From: Acidobacteriota bacterium
GTDB taxonomy: Bacteria > Acidobacteriota > Vicinamibacteria > Vicinamibacterales > UBA8438
Direction of reading: 5' to 3'
DNA: 64,000 bases
Assembly: GCA_026708265.1 (NCBI GenBank)
Contig: JAPOVI010000121.1
Coordinates: 1 to 64,000 of the forward strand
The position numbers and the translations under genes are program-made. Below, piece by piece: positions 43,927 through 53,052 of the stretch. A model generated the notes under the pieces. That model had not been told where the DNA came from and did not search any database. It saw only the letters and a program-made list of their open reading frames with translations. The number at the start of each line of letters is the position of its first letter. The first letter of the stretch is position 1.

Positions 43927-44559
43927 ATGGAGAAAGCCCGCTCCGTAGCGCTCGTGCTGGCCGTACTGCTCGCAACGACGGGCGCCGGCGGGGAACCGGC
44001 CGAGCACCGCATCGCCATCTTCAGCCCCGACGTGAACGACCTCCGGCTGGCGATGACGTTCGACGCCATCAAGTTCTGGAACTCGGTCGCCGCCCGGCTC
44101 GAGTTGGACCTGCGGCTGGTGAGCGACGTGATCATCGCCTCGCCGGTCACGCGGCGGCTCGAGACCTACGCGCGAACCATCTCGCAGCGGGCGGGACGGC
44201 TGCGGTCGGGGCCGGGGGAGCCGGACGCGCCCGAGGCGGTGACCGCCGTCGACGCCGACGTCGTCCTCCTGCTGTCGCGGCAGGACCTGATGTCGTTCGC
44301 GTGGCCCATCCCCAAGCGGCGAGGGCACTTCATCGCCATCGAGGCAGACGAGCTGGCGATGGCGCAGAACCTCAACATCGCGCGCAACATCATCGCCCAC
44401 GAGATCGGACACTCGCTGGGACTCGTCCACAACGGGGACCCGACCTCGCTGATGTGCGGACCCTGCCGGACGTCCGGGCTGGGGCACGGGGAAGACGAGT
44501 ACATGCGGCTCACGGACGGCGACCGGCGGCGCCTGGTCGAGCGGTACGGTTCCCGGTAG
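43927..44559 (+). CDS. Metzincin-like zinc metalloprotease
   Basis: A 210-residue protein with a short signal-like N-terminus (VALVLAVLLATTGAGG). The zinc site is HEIGHSLGLVH (His158, His162, His168, with Glu159 as base), followed by a Met-turn SLMCGPC, the metzincin arrangement (archaemetzincin/matrixin-like). It would be secreted. TACGCT lies 7 nt before the ATG. The substrate is unknown. Confidence 0.8.
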   Translation: MEKARSVALVLAVLLATTGAGGEPAEHRIAIFSPDVNDLRLAMTFDAIKFWNSVAARLELDLRLVSDVIIASPVTRRLETYARTISQRAGRLRSGPGEPDAPEAVTAVDADVVLLLSRQDLMSFAWPIPKRRGHFIAIEADELAMAQNLNIARNIIAHEIGHSLGLVHNGDPTSLMCGPCRTSGLGHGEDEYMRLTDGDRRRLVERYGSR

Positions 44560-44650
44560 CTCGACTCGGCGCTATGATGAACGGCGCACGGCGGCGCACG
44601 GCCGCGCACCCGGCGGATCGCGCCGTTTCCACCAGTCCAAGGAGATCTCC

Positions 44651-45091
44651 ATGCTGAAGAACAAGCGGCTTCTCGCGGCGTTCGGCGTGACCGTGTTCGC
44701 GGCCGGCTTCGTGGCCGGCGACCTGGCGGAGCTCGGCAGCGTGGCGGAGGCGCAGAGCGAGAAGGTGTTCGAGATGAGGACCTACACCGCGCTCCCCGGC
44801 CGCCTGGATGCCCTGAACGCCCGCTTCCGGGACCATACGACGCGCATCTTCCGGAAGCACGGGATGTCGAACGTCGGCTACTGGGTCCCGCAGGACGATC
44901 CGCTCGCCGAGAACACCCTCATCTACATCATCTCGCACCCGAGCCGCGAGGCGGCGGCCAGCAACTGGGACAGCTTCCGCGCGGATCCGGAATGGCAGCG
45001 GGTGGCCGAGGAGTCGCAGCGGGACGGCCGCATCGTCGAGAGCGTCGAGGCCGTCTTCATGGACGCCACCGACTATTCGCAGATCCAGTGA
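44651..45091 (+). CDS. NIPSNAP-family secreted protein
   Basis: A 146-residue protein with a signal peptide (LLAAFGVTVFAAGFVAG...AEAQSE) and one NIPSNAP domain: VFEMRTYTALPGRLDALNAR, FRKHGMSNVGYWVP, IYIISHPSREAAASNWDSF. This is a dimeric alpha+beta barrel without known enzymatic role. AAGGAG precedes the ATG. It lies 51 nt upstream of the hydrolase gene, likely an operon. Confidence 0.88.
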   Translation: MLKNKRLLAAFGVTVFAAGFVAGDLAELGSVAEAQSEKVFEMRTYTALPGRLDALNARFRDHTTRIFRKHGMSNVGYWVPQDDPLAENTLIYIISHPSREAAASNWDSFRADPEWQRVAEESQRDGRIVESVEAVFMDATDYSQIQ

Positions 45092-45142
45092 ACGGCAGGC
45101 CGCCGCAGGCGGCGGCGTGCAACCCAACTCCAGGAGGACCAG

Positions 45143-45883
45143 ATGAAGCCCAGAACTCTTGCCGCAGCGCTCGGCGCGCTGCTCGTCGCACTCGCGGCGG
45201 CTGCCCCGGCCGGGGCCCAGTCGATGGACGTGGATCTCACGGGCGCCGACGGGGCGATGCTCAAGGCGACCTACACGTCGCCGGGCAGTCCCGGACCGGC
45301 GATGCTCCTCATCCACCAGTGCAACATGGACCGCCATTCCTGGGACAGCATCGCCGGCGGGCTGGTCGATGCCGGGGTCCACGTGCTGACGATGGACCTG
45401 CGCGGCTTCGGCGACAGCGAGGGCGAGCCGCTGGCGGGCGCGGAGGGCTTCCGCAACCTGATGATGAAGTCGCCGGGCGACCTCGACATCGCCTACGACT
45501 ACCTGGTGGGCAAGGACGGCGTGGACGGCTCGCGCGTCGCGGTGGGCGGAGCGAGCTGCGGCGCCATGCTGACGGCCGACCTCGCGTCGCGCCACGCGGG
45601 CATCACGAGCCTGATGCTCCTCTCCGGGCCGCCGAGCGATGCGGCGATCGCCCACATCGCAGCCACGCCTGGCCTCGCCGTGTTCGGCGCCGCGACCTCC
45701 GGCGACACGATCACGCCGGGCGTCGCCGACGTCATCTCGCGCGCCGTCGACGGCTCCGGGCACGAGAAGTCGATGGCCAAGGTGTACGACGGCACCGAGC
45801 ACGGCCTTCCGATGTTCGAGGCGAACCCCGAGCTCCAGCCGCTGCTGCTCGAGTGGCTGAAGAACGAGCTGCTCTCGAACTAG
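45143..45883 (+). CDS. Secreted alpha/beta hydrolase (dienelactone hydrolase-like)
   Basis: A 246-residue protein with a signal peptide ending APAGAQS. The oxyanion segment is LLIHQCNMDRHSWDS, the nucleophile elbow is GGASCGAM (GxSxG, with Cys next to the Ser), and the catalytic His is in DGTEHGLPMF. An esterase or amidase; substrate unknown. AGGAGG lies 5 nt before the ATG. A perfect hairpin terminator follows 54 nt after the stop. Confidence 0.83.
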   Translation: MKPRTLAAALGALLVALAAAAPAGAQSMDVDLTGADGAMLKATYTSPGSPGPAMLLIHQCNMDRHSWDSIAGGLVDAGVHVLTMDLRGFGDSEGEPLAGAEGFRNLMMKSPGDLDIAYDYLVGKDGVDGSRVAVGGASCGAMLTADLASRHAGITSLMLLSGPPSDAAIAHIAATPGLAVFGAATSGDTITPGVADVISRAVDGSGHEKSMAKVYDGTEHGLPMFEANPELQPLLLEWLKNELLSN

Positions 45884-45936
45884 CACATCCGGCGCAGGCC
45901 CCGTGGGGCCTTGGCCGCAGTCGCAAGGCGAGGCCA

Positions 45937-45971
45937 CGCCGCCGGCCGGTTCCGGCAACCGGCCGGCGGCG
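45937..45971. terminator. Perfect 15-bp hairpin between convergent genes
   Basis: CGCCGCCGGCCGGTT (45937-45951), a 5-nt loop and its exact complement (45957-45971). It lies between the stops of the hydrolase (+) and TPR (-) genes, so it can end transcription from both sides. No T-tract on either side. Confidence 0.75.
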
Positions 45972-46037
45972 AATCGCGCCTGTGAAGCACGCTACGCGCC
46001 CGTTCCGGCGCAACTCAGCCGTGGCAACGCGCACCCG

Positions 46038-47699
46038 TCAGAACCGGGAGGCCCGGAGCCAGGTGTCCGACCGCGCCCAGGCCTTCTCGAGCTCCGCGTC
46101 GACCGCGGCCGAGGGACGGCCTTGGGCCTTGAGCGCCGCCTGGAGGCCGAACAGGGACCATCCGTTGTTGGGATGGTCGGCGAGCTCGTCCCGGTAGACG
46201 CGTTCCGCATCGGCCGGGCGGTCCGCCTCCAGCAAGGCCGCCCCCAGCCAGTGCCGCGCCGCGAACGGCAAGGGCTCCGGCTCCGAGTACTCGAGCTGGT
46301 CCTCGATCGCGACCGCCCGCTCGAACGCCGCGATCGCCTCGTCCAGCTTGCCGGCGTCGCGCCGGATCTCCCCTTCCAGGATCCCGCCGACCGCGCCGAG
46401 CAGGAGCTCGCCCGAGTCGAAGCGGAACCGCGCGGTCGTCGACTCGGCCAGGTCCCGAACGCGCCGGAGATAGACCTCGGCGAAGTCCGCGTCGCCGGCC
46501 CTCAGGTGCGCGTAGCCCTGCGCGAAGTCCCAGAGCCCGCCCGCGACCTCCTGCTGCGGGCGCTCCGTGACCGCCAGCACCTCGTCGAATCTCCCGAAGC
46601 GAATCAGCGTCAGGACGTGGAACACCGAGTCGTCCATGAGCTTGGCGTAGTCCTTGCCCGCCTGGATGGCGATGGCGCCCTGGCCATCCATCGACGCCGC
46701 GAAGAGCAGCATGTGCAGGTTGTGGCTCGGATAGATAGCCACTCCCTCGCCGTGCTCCGCCTTGAGGTCCGAGTGCCACGCCGCCACGTTCGCGCGCACG
46801 CCGTCCGCCCAGCGGCCGATCTCGTTCCAGGTGTGGGACGGCATGTGGTTGATGTGGCTGGCGCCGGGAATCTCGCTCCCCAGGTGCTCGGCGCAGGCCG
46901 AGGCCCGCCCCGGCTCGACGGTCGACTCCGTGGCGTGGATGTAGAGGTGGCACGCTCCCGGATGCCGGATGTTCCGCTCCAGCACGCTCTCGAGCACGCC
47001 GTGGAGCCGCTGCACGTTCGGGTCGTCGAGGTCGCGCGTGCCGCGCCGCGGCTCCAGCAGGAACAGTGCATCGCCGTACAGCGTCATCGCGTCGAGGTCG
47101 TCGGGCCACGCCTCGGCCACCGCGCGCATGGCGCCGGCATAGGCCTCGTCCTGCTCGCGGCGAGTCGCGGGGTCGAAGTCCTCCACGTAGCGGGTCGACA
47201 GCGCGTCGATGTAGGCCCGCTCCTTGGGGCTCGCGGCGGCGCGGCGCGCGAGTGCCTCCCCGAGCGCCGCGTAGGCGTGCGGCGCCTCGAAGGGACGCAT
47301 CGGCCCGTTCAGGTACGACCCCCAGGCCCAGGCCTCGCCCCAGTAGCAGATGGCGCAGTCCGGGTCGCGCTGCCAGGCCTCCCGGAACGAGCGGATCGCC
47401 TCCTCCTTGGCGAACGCGTACATCAACCGGAAGCCCTGGTTGAAGTAGGCCTGGGCCTCGGCGTCCGACGACGAGATCGGATGCTCGTGGCCGCCGAGCA
47501 CCCCCTCGTAGAGGGGCATCGGAGCCGCGAAGCTCTCGGGCAGCTCCGGGCTCGCGGTGTCCGGGCCGCCGCCGTGCCCGCCGTGGTCCTGCGCCGCGCC
47601 GGTCGCACCGGCGCCGACGAGGAGCGCCGCTGCGAGGGCCGCCGCCCAGGAACGAGCGCGACCGGCCGGGATCGCGGGTGTCTGATCTGTTGCTCGCAT
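46038..47699 (-). CDS. Secreted TPR-repeat protein
   Basis: A 553-residue protein with a signal peptide (AALAAALLVGAGATGAAQ) and a His/Gly-rich mature start (DHGGHGGG). TPR-like helical repeats run through the chain (AEAQAYFNQGFRLMYAFAKE, DADFAEVYLRRVRDLAE, LDEAIAAFERAVAIE). A conserved central segment, HPGACHLYIHATE and GASHINHMPSHTWNEIGRW, is rich in His and Cys and may bind metal. I know this as a recurring family in environmental bacteria without assigned function. GGAAGGA precedes the ATG. Confidence 0.78.
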   Translation of the reverse strand: MRATDQTPAIPAGRARSWAAALAAALLVGAGATGAAQDHGGHGGGPDTASPELPESFAAPMPLYEGVLGGHEHPISSSDAEAQAYFNQGFRLMYAFAKEEAIRSFREAWQRDPDCAICYWGEAWAWGSYLNGPMRPFEAPHAYAALGEALARRAAASPKERAYIDALSTRYVEDFDPATRREQDEAYAGAMRAVAEAWPDDLDAMTLYGDALFLLEPRRGTRDLDDPNVQRLHGVLESVLERNIRHPGACHLYIHATESTVEPGRASACAEHLGSEIPGASHINHMPSHTWNEIGRWADGVRANVAAWHSDLKAEHGEGVAIYPSHNLHMLLFAASMDGQGAIAIQAGKDYAKLMDDSVFHVLTLIRFGRFDEVLAVTERPQQEVAGGLWDFAQGYAHLRAGDADFAEVYLRRVRDLAESTTARFRFDSGELLLGAVGGILEGEIRRDAGKLDEAIAAFERAVAIEDQLEYSEPEPLPFAARHWLGAALLEADRPADAERVYRDELADHPNNGWSLFGLQAALKAQGRPSAAVDAELEKAWARSDTWLRASRF

Positions 47700-47832
47700 C
47701 AACCTGTCGTCCTTCCCCGGGCGGCCCGCCGCCCGTCCATACTGCGACGGATCATACGCAATCGCAATGCGGGCCCCGGCTCCGGGCCGCTCCGCTCCGC
47801 TCGATGTGGGGTATGCTTGCGCGGGAGAGGCC

Positions 47833-48660
47833 ATGCGACGCATCCTCGCGCTGACGGCGATTCTGTTGGCGTCGGTGCTCCTCGCCGGGGGCCACGCGCA
47901 GTGGCGCTGGGGTGTCGGCGAGGGCAACCTGCCACCACGCTTCCCGCCCGCCTCGCTCCCCGACCGCGACTTCGCCTTCTGCAAGATCATGTACGACCAG
48001 GTCCGCTACGAGCGGCTGGGGATGGGCTGGTCGACCGACTACCCGTACGCCGGCATCAACCTCATGCTGCGGCTCGAGGACCTCACTACGACCCGCATCA
48101 GCACGGACCGCCGCGGCGACCCCAACCACTGGGTCGTGCGCATGACGGACGACGCCCTCTTCAACTGCCCGTTCACGATGGCTTCCGACGTCGGCACGAT
48201 CGGCTTCAGCGCCGCGGAGGCGGCGCGCATGCGCGAGTACCTGCTGAAGGGCGGCTTCCTGTGGGTGGACGACTTCTGGGGCACGGCCGCCTGGCGGCAC
48301 TGGGAGAGCGAGATCGGCCGCGTGCTCCCGCCGTCGCAGTACCCAATCCGTGACGTGCCGCTCGACCACCCGGTGTTCCGCACGCTGACGCACGTGGCGA
48401 AGGTGCCGCAGATCACGGCGATACAGTTCTGGTACGGGTCGGGCGGCCGCACGACCTCCGAGCGGGGCCGCGACAGCGAGGTGCCGCACTTCCGCGCCAT
48501 CAGCGACGAGCACGGTCGGTTCCTCGTGGTGATGACCCACAACACCGACGTCGCCGACGCGTGGGAACGGGAGGGGGACGACCCCCGGTTCTTCCGGCAG
48601 TTTTCGCCCGACGGCTACGGCCTCGGCATCAACGTCCTGCTGTATGCGATGAGCCGCTAG
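47833..48660 (+). CDS. DUF4159 domain secreted protein
   Basis: A 275-residue protein with a signal peptide (LALTAILLASVLLAGGHAQ). FCKIMYDQVRYE and WSTDYPYAGINLMLRLEDLT, then MREYLLKGGFLWVDDFWGT and FLVVMTHNTDVADAWE are typical of DUF4159, a class I glutamine amidotransferase-like fold of unknown role, often near MoxR/VWA genes (not so here). TATGCT at 47812 may be its -10. The TAG stop is followed by GAGCCCGCGC, like the repeat-borne stops. Confidence 0.85.
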   Translation: MRRILALTAILLASVLLAGGHAQWRWGVGEGNLPPRFPPASLPDRDFAFCKIMYDQVRYERLGMGWSTDYPYAGINLMLRLEDLTTTRISTDRRGDPNHWVVRMTDDALFNCPFTMASDVGTIGFSAAEAARMREYLLKGGFLWVDDFWGTAAWRHWESEIGRVLPPSQYPIRDVPLDHPVFRTLTHVAKVPQITAIQFWYGSGGRTTSERGRDSEVPHFRAISDEHGRFLVVMTHNTDVADAWEREGDDPRFFRQFSPDGYGLGINVLLYAMSR

Positions 48661-48725
48661 GAGCCCGCGCGGGGAGCGCGTCGGGGTCGGTCTCGCGCGA
48701 GCGAACTCCAGGACTCCACCTGGCC

Positions 48726-49961
48726 ATGCCACGAGACGCAACGCCGCTCGCTCGCTGCTCGCGCCGAGCATTCCTCGGGTCCGTGCCGGCTCTCGCCGGC
48801 GCGGGGGCCCTCCTCCCCGCTACGGGAGCGCCGGCGCTGGCGCTCGGGCAGGCGGAGCTCGGCCTGCGCATCACGGGCATGGAGACGTTCGTGGTCCGCG
48901 CCACGGCCCGCACGAGCTGGATCGTCATCCGACTCACCACGAACGACGGGCAGACCGGCCTGGGCGAAGCGTCGCTCGGCCGGCGGACGGAACTCCCGGA
49001 GCTCGAGCGGTTCTTCGCGCTCGTCCGGGACCGCTCCCCCTTCGAGATCCACCGCTACCGGCAGGCCGGGCGGGAAGCCGCGGCGACCGGCGACCGCGCG
49101 GTCGCTACCGCCTTCAGCGCCGTGGAGCAGGCGCAGTGGGATCTCGTCGGCAAGGCGCTCGGCGCGCCGGTCCACGACCTCACGGGCGGCGCGCTGCGGC
49201 AGGAACTGCCGGCCTACGCCAACATCAACCGCGCGACGTCGGAGCGGACCCCGGAAGGGTTCGCCGCCAACGCTCGGCAGGCCGTCGCCGACGGGTTCGA
49301 CGCCATCAAGGCCGCGCCGTTCGACGGCTTCCCGGCCCTCGACGCACCGGCGGCCGAGGTCGAGGCGGCGACGGAGCTCGGCATCGCGTGCATCGAGGCC
49401 ATGCGGGACGCGATCGGCCCGGACGTCGCCCTGAAGATCGACGTCCACAGCTACTTCGACGTACCCCTGGCCATCGAGGTCGCCGCCCGGCTCGAGCCGC
49501 AGTCGCTGTCGTGGGACGAGGAACCCGTGCCGCCGACGGATCTGGCGAGCACGCGGGCGATCAAGGAGGGTATTCGGCAGACGATGGCGGGCGGGGAGTT
49601 CCTCTTCGGGGTGGAGGGCTTCGAACCGCTCTGCCGCGAGCGGGCGGTCGACGTCATCATGCCGGACGTCAAGCATTGCGGAGGCGTGACCGAGCTCACG
49701 AAGATCGCCACCGTCGCGGAGCTCTACGGCGTGCTCGTCTCTCCGCACAACCCGAGCGGCCCCGTCTCCACGATGGCCTCGGCCCAGGTGTGCGCCGGCC
49801 TCCCGAACTTCGACATCCTGGAGTACCAGTGGAACGAGGTCCCGTGGCGCGGCGACCTGATCGATCCACCGGAGCGGTTCACGGAAGGCATCCTCCAGGT
49901 ACCCGACGGGCCCGGGATCGGCGTCACCCTCAACGAATCGGTCGTCCGCCAACACCTGTAG
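48726..49961 (+). CDS. Enolase-superfamily (mandelate racemase/muconate lactonizing-like) protein, TAT-exported
   Basis: A 411-residue protein with a twin-Arg-type signal (RRAFLGSVPALAGAGALLP). The barrel shows FDAIKAAPF (one Lys of the usual KxK is Ala), metal ligands in LKIDVHSYF (Asp), SWDEEPVP (Glu) and AGGEFLFG (Glu), VIMPDVKHCGG, and His in VSPHNPSGPV. It would abstract a proton alpha to a carboxylate; dehydratase, epimerase or cycloisomerase activity cannot be chosen. Export of such an enzyme is uncommon. Confidence 0.83.
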   Translation: MPRDATPLARCSRRAFLGSVPALAGAGALLPATGAPALALGQAELGLRITGMETFVVRATARTSWIVIRLTTNDGQTGLGEASLGRRTELPELERFFALVRDRSPFEIHRYRQAGREAAATGDRAVATAFSAVEQAQWDLVGKALGAPVHDLTGGALRQELPAYANINRATSERTPEGFAANARQAVADGFDAIKAAPFDGFPALDAPAAEVEAATELGIACIEAMRDAIGPDVALKIDVHSYFDVPLAIEVAARLEPQSLSWDEEPVPPTDLASTRAIKEGIRQTMAGGEFLFGVEGFEPLCRERAVDVIMPDVKHCGGVTELTKIATVAELYGVLVSPHNPSGPVSTMASAQVCAGLPNFDILEYQWNEVPWRGDLIDPPERFTEGILQVPDGPGIGVTLNESVVRQHL

Positions 49962-50095
49962 CGACCGCCAGCCCCGACGGCGGCTTCGGGAGGGCGGCAG
50001 CGCGGCTCTCGGAAGCCACCGCGCAACTCTCGGCAGCGCCGCTCACGGTGTCCAGAATCCTCGGCGGGCGCCAGCATGCCCCGCGGACGCGCAGC

Positions 50096-50113
50096 GCCGC
50101 TCACAAGAGCGGC
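50096..50113. terminator. Small hairpin between convergent genes
   Basis: GCCGCTC-ACAA-GAGCGGC, a 7-bp stem with a 4-nt loop, between the enolase-superfamily gene (+) and the DUF2277 gene (-). Several GCAGCGC(G/C)GCTC half-repeats surround it. Confidence 0.5.
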
Positions 50114-50121
50114 AGCGCGGC

Positions 50122-50403
50122 TCACGGTGCCGCGGCGCGTCCGAAGCGCTCGGCGGCGCGGGCTCGGGCGCGCGCGGCGACCTCGGCGCGGTCCCGCGAT
50201 GGGGCCGAGGTCACGAGACTGTCGATCAGGCGTCGCGCCACCTCCGCGACTTCGTCGACCGCGGTGTCGAAGACCTCCTGATTGGCCTGCGACGGCTTGG
50301 TGAAGCCGCTCAGCTTGCGCACGAACTGGAGAGACGCCGCCCGCACCTCCTCGTCCGTGGCGGGCGGATCGAAGTTGAAGAGCGTCTTGATGTTGCGGCA
50401 CAT
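50122..50403 (-). CDS. DUF2277 family protein
   Basis: A 93-residue protein starting MCRNIKTLFNFDPPATDEEV, the signature of DUF2277, with LQFVRKLSGFTKPSQANQ and a C-terminal Ala/Arg-rich helix. Function unknown. ATG 50403 is chosen because family members begin with MCRNIK; ATGs 12 and 15 nt upstream are in frame. Confidence 0.87.
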   Translation of the reverse strand: MCRNIKTLFNFDPPATDEEVRAASLQFVRKLSGFTKPSQANQEVFDTAVDEVAEVARRLIDSLVTSAPSRDRAEVAARARARAAERFGRAAAP

Positions 50404-50419
50404 GGTGCCCGCCATCATA

Positions 50420-50503
50420 GCCCGCCGTTCGTGGCCTGCGGCTCCGCTCGGCGCCCAACCCAATCCTTCAGGAATCCGCGCCGTTCTACGGCGCGGATTC
50501 CTC
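50420..50503 (-). repeat. Dispersed palindromic repeat copy, reverse
   Basis: GCCCGCCGTTCGTGGCC, CGCTCGGCGCCCAACCCAATCC and the inverted repeat GGAATCCGCGCCG/CGGCGCGGATTCC. A shorter form that lacks the GCGACC hairpin. It lies upstream of the DUF2277 gene and the iron-type operon. Confidence 0.8.
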
Positions 50504-50550
50504 GCCGTCGGGCCGGGGTCGTGACGGTCGCGCTGGCCGTCCCCTCCCCC

Positions 50551-50579
50551 TTGACCGACCATCCTGGTCGGGTTAGTAT
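50551..50579 (+). promoter_or_regulatory. Sigma-70-type promoter of the Kelch/PQQ and iron region
   Basis: TTGACC (50551-50556), exactly 17 nt, then TAGTAT (50574-50579). The predicted start is near 50586-50588, right before a perfect 7-1-7 palindrome. Confidence 0.72.
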
Positions 50580-50588
50580 TCTCGCGAC

Positions 50589-50603
50589 TGAGACTCAGTC
50601 TCA
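50589..50603 (+). promoter_or_regulatory. Fur-family-like operator
   Basis: TGAGACT-C-AGTCTCA is a perfect 15-nt palindrome with the 7-1-7 layout of the Fur box (TGATAATNATTATCA), sharing its TGA.A.T/A.T.TCA positions. It covers the expected transcription start, where a bound repressor would block the promoter. A haem-type TonB receptor region follows, in keeping with iron control. Zur, Mur or another Fur relative could also bind. Confidence 0.6.
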
Positions 50604-50639
50604 ATATCAAGAGAACGGACGCGCAGCCGAGGAGACGTC

Positions 50640-52859
50640 ATGAGCCAAGCACTGCCAGCGCAGATCCGCCAACTTCTCGTCCTCGTCGCCGGCTTGGTGC
50701 TCTCCCAGCCGGTGGTGGGGCAACCCGCGCGGCAACCGTGGCAGCCGCCCGACCTGATCGACGCGGTTGCGAGCCTCGGCGCCGCCGTTCACGACGGCTC
50801 GCTCTACGTCTACGGAGGCCACGTCGGCCGCGTCCATGCCCACTCGATCGAGAACATCAGCCCCGGCTTTCGGAGCGTCGACCTGCGCCCCGACCAGGGT
50901 TGGCGGGAGCTTGCCCGCGGACCGCGACTGCAGGGAACGGTGCTCGTCTCGGACGGAACGACGTTGTATCGGGTCGGCGGCATGACCGCGACCAACGCAA
51001 CCGCCGCCGAGCCAGAAGTCCTTCGCTCGAGTCGCTCCGCGGCCCGCTACGACGCGGCGGCGGATCGCTGGGACCCACTGCCCGACCTTCCGGCGGGACG
51101 CTCGTCGCACGACGCCGTCGTGCTCGACGGCGTGCTCTACGTGGTAGGGGGCTGGGAGCTTCGCGGCCCCGACGAGGACGCGGTGTGGGCGGACACGCTC
51201 CTGGCCCTCGATCTCGAGCGAGGCACCGAGTGGCGACGAATCCCGTCGCCCTTCCAGCGGCGAGCGCTGGCGGCCGGGGCGGCCGCGGGGCGCGTATACG
51301 CGTTCGGCGGCCTGACGCGGCAGCAGGGTCCGGTCCTCGCGGTCGACGTTTTCGACACGACGACCGGCGAGTGGTCCGCCGGTCCGGGGCTACCGCCGGC
51401 CGGCAGCCTGCAGGGATTCGGTATCGGTGCCGCCAGCCACCGCGGACGCGTTTTCGTCAGTCAAGCCGACGGCAAGGTGTACGGCCTGCGCGGCGACGGC
51501 GAGGGCTGGGACCTCGCCGCGACCCTGCCCCACCCGCGCTTCATGCACCGGCTGGCCCCGTTCGATGATCACCTCCTCGCCGTCGGCGGCGCCGCGCGCG
51601 GGGGACACCTCGCGGTGATCGACGTCGTCCCGGTGGGGCGCGACGCGGAGACCTCGTCCGACGACGACGCCGCAGATGCGGGCCGTGATCGGGGCACCAC
51701 CCGCTGGACCGGCTTCCTGGGCGGCACGCTGGGCAACGTGAGCCGTGCGGCGCGACTGCCGCTGACCTGGTCGGATTCGGAGACGGCGTGGCGAATGACC
51801 ACGGCGGGGTTCGGCCAGTCGAGCCCCGTGATCTGGGACGACACGGTCTTCGTCACCTCGCTCGAGGGCCGGCTCAAGGAGACGCTGCACATCACGGCCC
51901 TGGAGCTCGACAGCGGGGCCGAGCGCTGGCGCCGCACGTTCGACGCGGCGGAGCGGCTCGAATGGAACGACTACGTCTCCAAGGGAGCCCCGACGCCGGC
52001 CGTCGACCGCGAGCACCTGTACGCCTTCTTCGACAGCGGCGATCTGATGGCCCTCACGCACCAGGGCGACGTGGCCTGGCATCGGGACCTGAGCGCGGAG
52101 TTCGGCACGGTCGGAGGGAACCACGGCGTCGGCAACTCCCTGCTCCTGACGGACCGCGCCGTCGTCGTGCTCCTGACGCGACGGACGTACTCCTACCTGC
52201 TGGCCGTCGACCCGGCCACGGGACGCACGCTGTGGAAGACGGATCGCGATCCCGGGGTGGCGTGGAGCACGCCCGTGCTGGCCCCGGACGGCGGCGAGAT
52301 CGTGGTCAGTGCTTCCGGCCGCGTCGAGGGTTTCGATCCCGCGACCGGCGCCCGGATCTGGTCCTTCGACGGCCTGCGCGGCAACCACGTCCCGTCCCCC
52401 ACCGTGACGGACGATCTCGTCATCGTCGGCGGCATGGCGGTCGCTGCGAATCTCGCCCTGCGGCGCGGGCGCGCCGGCGCTCTCGACGCCGGTGATGTCG
52501 CCTGGAAGGTGGACTCCGCCTCCAGCTTCGGGTCTCCCTTCCTCTACCGGGACTGCGTCTACTGGGTGAATCCGGCCGGCGCGGCCCGTTGCGTCGCCCC
52601 GGACTCCGGCGACGTCCACTGGACGCACCGGCTTCCCGCGTCCACCTGGGCAACGCCCCTCGGCCACGGGGACCGCGTCTACTTCTTCACGGACAGGGGG
52701 GTTACCGAAGTGTTGCGGGCGTCGGCCGCAGCGCCGGAGCGGCTCGCAACGAACCATCTGTCGGTCGATGCCCCGGTGACCGGGTTCGCCGTGGTCGACG
52801 ACGCCATCGTCATCCGGGCCGGCCGCGAAGTGATTCGGGTCGGACGTCCGAGGCGCTGA
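50640..52859 (+). CDS. Kelch/PQQ-like double beta-propeller protein
   Basis: A 739-residue exported protein (signal about 8-28, ending VVGQ). The first half is Kelch-like (SLYVYGGHVGRVHAHS, LYRVGGM, LYVVGGWELRG, VYAFGGL, LLAVGGAARGG); after an acidic linker (about 335-355) the second half has PQQ-like blades (LELDSGAERWRRTF, VDPATGRTLWKTD, FDPATGARIWSFDG, VAPDSGDVHWTHRL). This hybrid next to CbiX-like and TonB receptor genes under a Fur-type site suggests a role in metal or haem handling at the envelope. GGAG lies 5 nt before the ATG. Confidence 0.8.
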   Translation: MSQALPAQIRQLLVLVAGLVLSQPVVGQPARQPWQPPDLIDAVASLGAAVHDGSLYVYGGHVGRVHAHSIENISPGFRSVDLRPDQGWRELARGPRLQGTVLVSDGTTLYRVGGMTATNATAAEPEVLRSSRSAARYDAAADRWDPLPDLPAGRSSHDAVVLDGVLYVVGGWELRGPDEDAVWADTLLALDLERGTEWRRIPSPFQRRALAAGAAAGRVYAFGGLTRQQGPVLAVDVFDTTTGEWSAGPGLPPAGSLQGFGIGAASHRGRVFVSQADGKVYGLRGDGEGWDLAATLPHPRFMHRLAPFDDHLLAVGGAARGGHLAVIDVVPVGRDAETSSDDDAADAGRDRGTTRWTGFLGGTLGNVSRAARLPLTWSDSETAWRMTTAGFGQSSPVIWDDTVFVTSLEGRLKETLHITALELDSGAERWRRTFDAAERLEWNDYVSKGAPTPAVDREHLYAFFDSGDLMALTHQGDVAWHRDLSAEFGTVGGNHGVGNSLLLTDRAVVVLLTRRTYSYLLAVDPATGRTLWKTDRDPGVAWSTPVLAPDGGEIVVSASGRVEGFDPATGARIWSFDGLRGNHVPSPTVTDDLVIVGGMAVAANLALRRGRAGALDAGDVAWKVDSASSFGSPFLYRDCVYWVNPAGAARCVAPDSGDVHWTHRLPASTWATPLGHGDRVYFFTDRGVTEVLRASAAAPERLATNHLSVDAPVTGFAVVDDAIVIRAGREVIRVGRPRR

Positions 52860-53052
52860 CGACCGTCTCCGCACGTCGGAGACCCGACCGGAAACAGCGT
52901 ACGAAGGAGTCGAACGCGAGCGAAGACCAGCAATCGACGAGAAGACGGGTGCTCCCTCGGATGGTTCGAGGAACCGCGCAGGGGCACCCGGTGAGCACGG
53001 GCGCAGGGCAAGTGAACACGCGGCGCGCCACTTGAAGAGGGTGAGGAGAAGA

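Noticed and set aside
49962-50121. Small gene between the enolase-superfamily and DUF2277 genes
   Set aside because: Only short GCAGCGCGGCTC half-repeats and a hairpin are seen; no coding pattern.
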